40,618 nucleotides of DNA from Butyrivibrio sp. Its GTDB lineage: Bacteria > Bacillota > Clostridia > Lachnospirales > Lachnospiraceae. Made by a program: the position numbers and the translations under genes. Within the stretch, counting starts at the first letter, position 1. Every line of letters starts with the position of its first letter. The stretch lies in contig JAILMY010000091.1 in NCBI GenBank assembly GCA_024692165.1, positions 1 to 40,618 of the forward strand, given 5' to 3'. Positions 33,957-40,618 of the stretch are shown here, one piece after another. The notes below the pieces were generated by a model. The model searched no databases and was not told where the DNA came from. It worked only from the letters and a program-made list of their open reading frames with translations.

Positions 33957-36900
33957 TTATTTAATGCTTATTTCCATGATTCCACCATGGCGCAACGGAA
34001 TAATATACTTGCCATCTTCCTCCGCATAAACTTCATCCGGATTTCCGTTGACGCTGAACTTGGCAAGCAGAACCGGTTTGTCAATATCTTCAATATCAAC
34101 AATGGTTATCTCTCTTCCAAAGCAATTTGTTACAACCATCATATTATCTCGAATATTTGGCATACCTCTAAGCTTTACCCCCGCAACTTTTACTGCTGAA
34201 AGCTTATCGTACTCTCCCTGAGTAATTGTCTTCGGATCATAGTATATGTATCCATTGCCATAGATAGTAACCGCATATCCATTACCATAGGCGATACCAT
34301 TCTGTTCCGCATATTTAGGTGAAGTAAACTTTTTAATAATCTTTGGTCTGCCTGACTCACTCGCCTCATACCAATACAGGTAAGTTCTTCCAAATACAGA
34401 CTGATATTTGCTTCTGCCTGTCTGTCCAAGAAGTGAACGATCATACATCGAGCCGGCATTAATGTTTTCTACAATCTTTGGATTTGTCGGATCGGATATG
34501 CAGATAAGTGCGTATCTGGTCCAGCTGACCTGTGCCAGAAGATAGTCGTCATCAAAAACATTAACAGTAGTAAACACCGAAGCATAAGAATCATATATAA
34601 CCGATCCTGTTTTTTCAAATGCCCCGTCTTTTAGATAATATACACCAAGGCCTGCACTACTTTCGGCAACATACAAAAAGTCACCCACCACAACAGCGTC
34701 CTTGGTCACACCACTGGTTTCATGTCTCTCAACTACCTCGTAGTTATTATCTAATACTACAACCTCTTTTTTACCTGTCGCACAATAATACCTGCCATTA
34801 TAGTTGCAAACAGACCAGATATCCTCACCCTTTGCGGTTTCTCTAATTTCAAAGCCTTCAACGGTATACGTTATATCATCGGAATTTTTGTCGTCGATTT
34901 CGTAATCGCATGTAGCATTATCGATGGTTTCTACTGTAAGTCCTTCTATAGGAAGATAATATAGTCCCATCGCACTGCTGATATCAGTTCCGCCGTAATA
35001 TGTATGACCCGAATTGGAGCCGAAATAAATTCCTCCATTTACGACAGCCACGGAAGTAACAATAGCTCTTGAGTACTTCGCACTGTCATAAGGTAATAAA
35101 TACGGATTTAATGTCATGGCCTTGAAGTTCTTCGATGTTGCCGGTATATCAATCACAATATTAGAAAGCTTTTTAGGTGCATATGGATTGGATATATCTA
35201 TAATATGGACACCGGTGTATGCATTGCTATAAAAAGCATAGTTCCCTGATATTTCAACATTCCAATGATCAAATCCACTGTAATAATATCTTCCATCAAT
35301 CTTTGTTGAAGATATTCTCTTTGGAGAAGAAGGATTTGATATATCATAAATATCCATCCCATTACCCATACCATAGCCGGGAGATGCAATATTTGATGAA
35401 GAATCAGTACTATGATAACCGGTTGCAATATACAACAACGAATCTCGTATTACTGTTCCACCGGCATGTCCGCCAACATTAAACTCTGTGACCTTACTTG
35501 GGCTGGCAACATTCTGAATATCGAATACAGAAATTTTCTTTTCTGCCCAGGATGAAACATACAAATACTTTCCACTTATTGAACAGTCATAAAACTCCTC
35601 ATTATAACCACTTATAAGCGAAATAAATACCGGATTGGAAATGTCGCTGATGTCATATATTTCTACACCATATCTCCTGGAAGTCACAAAGCAATAGTTG
35701 TCTTGTACACACAAACCGGTTGAAAGGCCTTCTGATGCAACCTCTGCCATGATGCAAGGATTTGTTTTGTCACTGATATCTATGGTAAAAATACCATTTT
35801 CTCTGGAACTTACTACAATCGCATTGCCACCGTTACAGAAAAACATCTCTCTGGCATTTCCAACCCCGTAGACTGCTCCAATTACCTCACGTTTTTCTGA
35901 TTCTAAGGAATATATTATTAATTCACCTCTTCCAAGTGAATAAAGATATTTTCCGTCACTTAATAAATCTACCGCCTGATATCCAACGCTGGATTTCTCA
36001 TTGACCAGATTTGTCTTAAAGTCTTCATCTCTGTCAAAAACTCCAAGATTAAACTCTAAAATATTCTTACCGTCTGAGCTTAGTATCTCCAAATTACCTA
36101 TTTGGATTTTCTGCCCGGCATCCACTGTATCAATGACCAGTTTGCTAATACTGCTTATTCCTTTGATTGGAAGAATATATTCAGTCATGTATGTAGGAAC
36201 AGAATAGTTTCCGGTATAACCGTTATTATTGAATCGTATTCTGATATCGCTATTTTTTACATCTGATCTGGCAAAAAAGTGAAGTAAAAAGAAATCATTA
36301 CCGGACTTTATATTCTTTGGAGTCAGTGTCAATGCAATTCTGCCTCCACTCTCGCCGATCACAGCATTTTCCTTTATATATTCACTGCCAACAAGTTCCT
36401 CTAGTCCAATGATTGACTCATTTGCTTCCAGATCAACATCCCCAAGCCATATACATTGTTTCTCACCTTGAACCTCAACAGAAACAGCTCTTGAGTATGT
36501 CTTTTCAAGTAACCTGTCAGTTATCTCACATCTGTAAATATATCTGCCGGTTTCCTCCGTGGCTGTGAAAGAGAGTTTATATGTAGATGCCCCGGCGTAT
36601 ACAGAATCTGAACATGGCTCCCAGGTTTCACCATTGTCTTCGCTTCTATGCCAAAGATAGGTAAGGCTGTTACCCTCTGCCTTTACAACTAAATCAATCT
36701 CAGTTCCCGGCTCACAGATGATGTCTTCCGGTTCACTGATAATCTGGGTTTTCTTTTCTAATATAGTTGCTATATCTGATTCAACCTTGTTTCCCAGCTT
36801 ATCTTCGACCACACAATAAAACTTATAGCCATATTGGTAGCTCTTGATAGGAAAACTGATAGTATTTGTCTTATATCCATTAAAGAAGCACTTAGACCAT

Positions 36901-38627
36901 GTGGTCCCATTAGTTTTGCAATAGTACCATGTATATTTTAATGAGGTTCCCTCAGCTTTTACACTGATTATAGCCTCCTCATTCAAAAGACCGTAAAAAT
37001 CCTTTGGTTGCTCCAAGATGATCAGTTCTGGAAGGCTCATTTTAACTATGACATTTTCAGTTATATACTGCGTCCCTTTTCTGTCTGTTACCAGGCACCT
37101 GAAAAGCATATCGAAGTGCTCTTCCTGTGCCACAAAAGAAAGGGTGCTGCCGGCATATCCTTCATATGTCTTTTTAGAAACGGTACCATCTTCAGCTATG
37201 TATTTGTAGTTTGTACACTTGCTCCAAGTCTTTCCGGCGTCTTTACTGTAATACCATCTGTATGAAAGCTTATTTCCCTCAGCAGTTACACTTATTTTGA
37301 CGTTTTCGCCTTTTTTTGTCTCAATTTCTTTACTATCTAAACTGACAGTTGTTTCCTTCTCAATAAGAGTACACTCACTTGAAGTAATGCTCTTTCCACT
37401 TCCATCTTTAACTTCGCATCTAAACCTGAAGCCGTATTGATATTGCTGAACATCAAATGAAAGGGTATCGGTTTTGCCCCCAGTGTATGAACATTTATAC
37501 CAGTTGACACCGTTATCTTTGCTGAAATACCACTGGTAAGAAACCCCCTCAGACTCCGAAGCGACATGGAAAGTTGCCTTTTCACCGATCAAATGGTATT
37601 CGTCCTTGGGCTGTTCTGTTATAACAGGACCGGATGATTTAAGGGCAATGTATTCTGATTCAATAACATTTTTAGCTCTGTCAGTTACAGCACACTTGAA
37701 TAAATAGCTATAATGAACATTCAATGTTGTAAATGAAAGGGTATCTTCCGTAGATCCCTCATATGGCACAGTTGACTTATTGCCTTCTGCATCAACTAAC
37801 GCGTAATTGACAGTCTTTCTCCATGTTCTGCCACCATCTGCGCTGTAGTACCACCTATAGGAAAGCCTATTACCCTCGGCTTTTACGCTTAATGAGGCTG
37901 TCTCTCCGACATTCACTTCCACCGAATGAGACTGATCAAGTATCCTGGTGGCTCTCTCATTAATAGTGAATATATTAGAAACCACCTCACTACTATCGTC
38001 TTTTACTACGCATTTAAACTTATATCCATATTGAAAGCTTTGTACTTCAAAGGAGATACAACCTGTATCATATCCATCGTACCTGCAGTTAAGCCAAGTT
38101 TCTCCTTCGTCCTTACTGTAATACCACTTGTATTTGGGATTAGCAGCTGTGGTTTCAACAAAGAAAGAAACCTTTTCGCCAAGAAAAACAAATGCATTCT
38201 CAGATTGACGAATGATGCTAAGTTCCGGTGCTTTTCCATTATTTTGGATCTCTTCGTCAACAATAGTTACTGATCCGGGACCTTCCTCCGAACTGTTCTC
38301 CCCGGGATTATCCGCCGGATTCTCTTCATCTGATGGCACTACTTCCTCTTCAACAGTCTCTTCTGTTTCTGTGGATCCCTCTGCAGATGAATTTTCCTGA
38401 TCTGCACCGGTATTTGTTTCTGTTTCTTCGTCAATTTCCTCTTCCACCGAAGCTCCGCCTGACGCCTTTGCCGGAGTTTCGTCCGGTATTTCTATTACTA
38501 CGTCATCTGATGACTCCTCGGTTGAGGTCAAATTACTCTCTTGAATAAAATCGGATGCATACACATTACCATGTATGCATCCAAAAAAGATCGAAAAAGC
38601 CAATATGCCCGCAAGTACTCTCTTCAT
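33957..38627 (-). CDS. Large secreted protein with six Ig-like domains and LVIVD-type beta-propeller
   Basis: A 1556-residue protein. A signal peptide (1-24, VYAS) is followed by a Glu/Ser/Thr-rich linker (26-135). Six Ig-like domains follow (about 138-225, 228-330, 335-425, 427-530, 533-625, 627-720), each with a Y-x-W-Y-(Y/F)-S and a (F/Y)-x-C-x-V-x-D motif. They alternate between a short and a long type. A jelly-roll-like module (725-855) may bind carbohydrate. The C-terminal part (875-1225 and 1260-1556) is a propeller of LVIVD repeats such as VEIYDISDISNPVFIS, MDIYDISNPSSPKRIS and VHIIDISNPYAPKKLS. No LPxTG or membrane helix ends the protein. A role as adhesin or matrix scaffold fits, but is not demonstrated. 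It lies 39 nt upstream of the CotH gene in the same unit. GGAGAGAAGG precedes the ATG. Confidence 0.85.
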   Translation of the reverse strand: MKRVLAGILAFSIFFGCIHGNVYASDFIQESNLTSTEESSDDVVIEIPDETPAKASGGASVEEEIDEETETNTGADQENSSAEGSTETEETVEEEVVPSDEENPADNPGENSSEEGPGSVTIVDEEIQNNGKAPELSIIRQSENAFVFLGEKVSFFVETTAANPKYKWYYSKDEGETWLNCRYDGYDTGCISFEVQSFQYGYKFKCVVKDDSSEVVSNIFTINERATRILDQSHSVEVNVGETASLSVKAEGNRLSYRWYYSADGGRTWRKTVNYALVDAEGNKSTVPYEGSTEDTLSFTTLNVHYSYLFKCAVTDRAKNVIESEYIALKSSGPVITEQPKDEYHLIGEKATFHVASESEGVSYQWYFSKDNGVNWYKCSYTGGKTDTLSFDVQQYQYGFRFRCEVKDGSGKSITSSECTLIEKETTVSLDSKEIETKKGENVKISVTAEGNKLSYRWYYSKDAGKTWSKCTNYKYIAEDGTVSKKTYEGYAGSTLSFVAQEEHFDMLFRCLVTDRKGTQYITENVIVKMSLPELIILEQPKDFYGLLNEEAIISVKAEGTSLKYTWYYCKTNGTTWSKCFFNGYKTNTISFPIKSYQYGYKFYCVVEDKLGNKVESDIATILEKKTQIISEPEDIICEPGTEIDLVVKAEGNSLTYLWHRSEDNGETWEPCSDSVYAGASTYKLSFTATEETGRYIYRCEITDRLLEKTYSRAVSVEVQGEKQCIWLGDVDLEANESIIGLEELVGSEYIKENAVIGESGGRIALTLTPKNIKSGNDFFLLHFFARSDVKNSDIRIRFNNNGYTGNYSVPTYMTEYILPIKGISSISKLVIDTVDAGQKIQIGNLEILSSDGKNILEFNLGVFDRDEDFKTNLVNEKSSVGYQAVDLLSDGKYLYSLGRGELIIYSLESEKREVIGAVYGVGNAREMFFCNGGNAIVVSSRENGIFTIDISDKTNPCIMAEVASEGLSTGLCVQDNYCFVTSRRYGVEIYDISDISNPVFISLISGYNEEFYDCSISGKYLYVSSWAEKKISVFDIQNVASPSKVTEFNVGGHAGGTVIRDSLLYIATGYHSTDSSSNIASPGYGMGNGMDIYDISNPSSPKRISSTKIDGRYYYSGFDHWNVEISGNYAFYSNAYTGVHIIDISNPYAPKKLSNIVIDIPATSKNFKAMTLNPYLLPYDSAKYSRAIVTSVAVVNGGIYFGSNSGHTYYGGTDISSAMGLYYLPIEGLTVETIDNATCDYEIDDKNSDDITYTVEGFEIRETAKGEDIWSVCNYNGRYYCATGKKEVVVLDNNYEVVERHETSGVTKDAVVVGDFLYVAESSAGLGVYYLKDGAFEKTGSVIYDSYASVFTTVNVFDDDYLLAQVSWTRYALICISDPTNPKIVENINAGSMYDRSLLGQTGRSKYQSVFGRTYLYWYEASESGRPKIIKKFTSPKYAEQNGIAYGNGYAVTIYGNGYIYYDPKTITQGEYDKLSAVKVAGVKLRGMPNIRDNMMVVTNCFGREITIVDIEDIDKPVLLAKFSVNGNPDEVYAEEDGKYIIPLRHGGIMEISIK

Positions 38628-38675
38628 ACACCTTCTCTCCTTAATGATAAAACCAACAAAACATTGCCCGAAAAC

Positions 38676-40196
38676 TTATCTGTCCGCCGAAGTTTTATTA
38701 AACTGATTTCCCTCAACTTTTAACTTCGTACTGTCAGCCAGTTTTCCCCCATTAGTGGTACTGTAAACAAGAATACCAGTACCATCCTTATCTTCCTTGT
38801 TAATAACATTCCCACGTACAGTAACACTGCTTGTAGGATTGCCAACAGAGATATAAGATTTAAATACAGTTTTTGTATTAAACGTGTTATTTTCAATAGT
38901 GATCGGAGCTGCGACTTTAGCAACTCTGATTGCTTGACCGGTACTATATGATTTAACTACAGTATCATTAACGCTTAATGTCGGATAAGTGCCGCAGTTA
39001 ATAGTATTGTCACGTATTATCAACTCTCTGCTATTTGTGATAACATCTCTTCTGGTGTTAGTAATGGCACTTGTACAGTTATCGATAGTTATAGTATTTC
39101 CGGATATCGTCCCTGGTGCATAATTTCTGATTCCGCACCCTGCGCTTCCGACGAGTACATTTCCGGTAATTGTACAATAAGCATCACCTTTTTGTGACTT
39201 ATTGCAAATATAACCTTCACCCAATCCACCATTGGTGATAGTATTTCCGGATATTGTCAGGTCGCGAACTTTAGTATAGACTGCTTCCCTGTCTGAGCCG
39301 TATCCAATAAGGTTACTGATGGTGTTATTATTAATAACCGCTTTATCACTTCTTATAGCAATAAAATTCGCATTAATATTATGAACAGTACCTGAAAAAT
39401 CATTCTGTGTATACAAATTGGAAAAATTATTTTCCTCTATTACTACATTATTGGCCTGCGTATAGGTATTATTGGTTATATCTCCAATCCAAATTGCACT
39501 GATAAAACCACTCTTTAGATCACTTCCCCCAAAGCCTGCAAAAACATTGTTCTTAAAAGTAGCAGTATCGATGTTCAGGCTGTAATATATAGCATCTCTT
39601 CTGAAATTTTTAAAAGTACATCCGGTCACTTCAACAGAATCAAATGAACCCGCATTTTCTCTGGCAAAAGAAGCTACTGTAGCGTTCGTAAACATACAAT
39701 TTTTGTAACTAACGCTCTGGTGCCCCTTGGGTGAGAGCCAGAAAATTACTTTTCCATCAACTGAAGCTCCTCCGGTAAAAGGTATTGTCCTGGTCACACC
39801 ACCATCAAATGTAAGATTAGATGCACTTATACCGTACTCAGAACTAATGCATACATTTTTGATTATGCAATCTGACTGACTTTCTCCTACAAAGCTTATA
39901 CCGGCGCCAACATTCAGAACTCCACTTCCCAGTTCATAGGTTCCGGCAGGAATATATATCTCACCCATTCCGGAATTAACTGCTGCGCTGAATGCTTCAA
40001 AATCATTATGCTGCCCATCACCCACAGCACCATATTGTGTAACTGAAACTCTGCCGGGTTTTATACTTATGGTTGCCCCATTAGCATAGGAACCTTTGCC
40101 TACTGCGTTGATTCTGCTGCCATATTGTACAATTCCACCACCTAACAGTAACAGACCTATCGCCATTATCACGATGATCTTAAATACTTTTTTCAT
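38676..40196 (-). CDS. Membrane-anchored right-handed beta-helix protein (pectate-lyase-3 type), 506 aa
   Basis: A shorter paralog of the 822- and 818-aa proteins, without the acidic linker and tailspike-like entry module. One membrane helix (about 5-24) is followed almost directly by VSVTQYGAVGDGQHND (50-65), the usual start of the pectate-lyase-3 fold, and by the beta-helix to the C-terminus. Signature residues are NANFIAIR (275-282), GYGSDREAVYTKV (298-310), GEGYICNK (326-333) and GCGIR (353-357). I chose the ATG at 40196 because GGAGGAACC lies just upstream; a frame opening at 40226 includes that site. It is 37 nt downstream of the flippase stop. An enzymatic role on the exported polymer is possible but not shown. 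Confidence 0.87.
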   Translation of the reverse strand: MKKVFKIIVIMAIGLLLLGGGIVQYGSRINAVGKGSYANGATISIKPGRVSVTQYGAVGDGQHNDFEAFSAAVNSGMGEIYIPAGTYELGSGVLNVGAGISFVGESQSDCIIKNVCISSEYGISASNLTFDGGVTRTIPFTGGASVDGKVIFWLSPKGHQSVSYKNCMFTNATVASFARENAGSFDSVEVTGCTFKNFRRDAIYYSLNIDTATFKNNVFAGFGGSDLKSGFISAIWIGDITNNTYTQANNVVIEENNFSNLYTQNDFSGTVHNINANFIAIRSDKAVINNNTISNLIGYGSDREAVYTKVRDLTISGNTITNGGLGEGYICNKSQKGDAYCTITGNVLVGSAGCGIRNYAPGTISGNTITIDNCTSAITNTRRDVITNSRELIIRDNTINCGTYPTLSVNDTVVKSYSTGQAIRVAKVAAPITIENNTFNTKTVFKSYISVGNPTSSVTVRGNVINKEDKDGTGILVYSTTNGGKLADSTKLKVEGNQFNKTSADR

Positions 40197-40233
40197 AGCT
40201 CCGGTTCCTCCTTCCATTTGATGCAAACCAAAA

Positions 40234-40618
40234 TTATTTACTCTTATTGCTCTTCATTCTTTCAAGAGCACCAAGTATTGTTTTCCAGTTCAATACAACA
40301 TATATTAAGCAGATAACAACTAAAAGCGCATATCTGATAATAATTGTTGAGTACAGACTCATGAATACAGCTGAAATTGCACTAACAACTCCAATAGCTG
40401 CGAACATGAACCAGTCGTCATACAATTTAACCTTAAGTACAAATCTTGTAACAAAGAAATGCATAAACATGTTCACAAAATAACTTGCCAGTGTTGTGTA
40501 TGCAGCTGCAATAAAGCCAAACTTAGGGATAAAAATAACATTTAAAATAATATTAATTACTCCGGCAGTTATTGTTCCCATGGAAATATACTGAGTTTTT
40601 TTCAAGTGAAGCTCAATA
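40234..40618 (-). CDS. Polysaccharide flippase (Wzx/MATE-like), C-terminal part (cut by right window edge)
   Basis: About 128 C-terminal residues of a polytopic protein. The segment KKTQYISMGTITAGVINIIL followed by NVIFIPKFGFIAAAYTTLAS is characteristic of the last third of Wzx/RfbX lipid-linked repeat-unit flippases. Further helices follow, and the C-terminus is Lys/Arg-rich. The reading frame stays open to the window edge (IELHLKKTQY), so the TTG at 40605 is an internal codon and the true start lies beyond the window. It is the most upstream visible gene of the unit that also encodes the 506-aa beta-helix, the LVIVD and the CotH proteins. Confidence 0.88.
   Translation of the reverse strand, partial: IELHLKKTQYISMGTITAGVINIILNVIFIPKFGFIAAAYTTLASYFVNMFMHFFVTRFVLKVKLYDDWFMFAAIGVVSAISAVFMSLYSTIIIRYALLVVICLIYVVLNWKTILGALERMKSNKSK

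Noticed and set aside
33409-34029. Plus-strand Ser-rich frame of 206 codons
   Set aside because: Antisense of the acidic linker of the CotH protein and running past its start; composition is an artefact of the repeat and no family is recognisable.
28096-38627. Sortase anchoring or S-layer-homology attachment of the large exported proteins
   Set aside because: No LPxTG-like motif with C-terminal helix and no SLH repeats are visible; the proteins have N-terminal helices or cleavable signal peptides only.
40234-40605. A complete 123-aa gene starting with TTG at 40605
   Set aside because: The frame is open to the window edge and the upstream residues continue a Wzx-type sequence, so it is the end of a longer gene.
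1-40618. tRNA, rRNA, insertion sequences, integrase or attachment sites
   Set aside because: Reading both strands, I recognised no transposase or integrase product, no tRNA cloverleaf and no flanking terminal repeats; horizontal origin of the locus rests on content only.

Overview
The window looks like a chromosomal piece of a low-GC Gram-positive Clostridia, most likely a Lachnospiraceae of the Butyrivibrio/Pseudobutyrivibrio kind. This is inferred from the RpoB N-terminus, the A+T-rich intergenic DNA, GGAGG-type ribosome binding sites and the gene repertoire; no 16S gene is present to confirm it. Every supported gene is on the minus strand, so transcription runs from right to left. The window is one large extracellular-polysaccharide / cell-surface locus, cut at its right end inside a Wzx-type flippase and ending at the left against the start of rpoB.

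The locus splits into transcription units separated by visible intrinsic terminators. (1) Right edge to 30722: flippase end, a beta-helix protein, a 1556-aa Ig-like/LVIVD-repeat protein and a CotH-kinase protein. (2) 30552-28096: a single membrane-anchored beta-helix protein. (3) 27878-24396: SGNH-fold protein, MBOAT acyltransferase and acyltransferase-3, an O-acylation cassette with its own promoter region. (4) 24140-21672: a third beta-helix protein. (5) 21416-15773: chain-length regulator (Wzz), CpsD-like ATPase/kinase, a membrane-anchored protein of unknown function, then two glycosyltransferase genes. (6) 15565-712: twelve tightly packed genes behind a clear promoter. These are a GT2, a GT14-GT2 fusion, an ABC exporter, a VioA-like sugar aminotransferase, another GT2, an acyltransferase-3, an acyl carrier protein, a WbqC-family protein, two paralogous AMP-forming ligases flanking a UDP-glucuronate 4-epimerase-like gene, and a GT-C membrane glycosyltransferase. 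(7) rpoB with its own promoter.

Together the genes suggest a secreted acidic heteropolysaccharide. Cytoplasmic GTs build a repeat unit; the epimerase and aminotransferase supply a uronic acid and probably a 4-amino-4,6-dideoxy sugar. A ligase/carrier-protein/WbqC/acyltransferase set probably activates and attaches an acyl or aminoacyl group. Wzx and/or the ABC protein flip the product, Wzz/CpsD set chain length, and the MBOAT/SGNH/acyltransferase cassette decorates it outside. No Wzy polymerase or initiating phosphoglycosyltransferase was recognised; these may lie beyond the right edge. The unusual part is five large exported proteins interleaved with the polysaccharide genes: three beta-helix paralogs, a CotH-type kinase and an LVIVD-propeller protein. 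Four of them (all but the shortest beta-helix protein) carry long Glu/Ser-rich linkers. They look like a matrix-associated protein set working on or with the polysaccharide.
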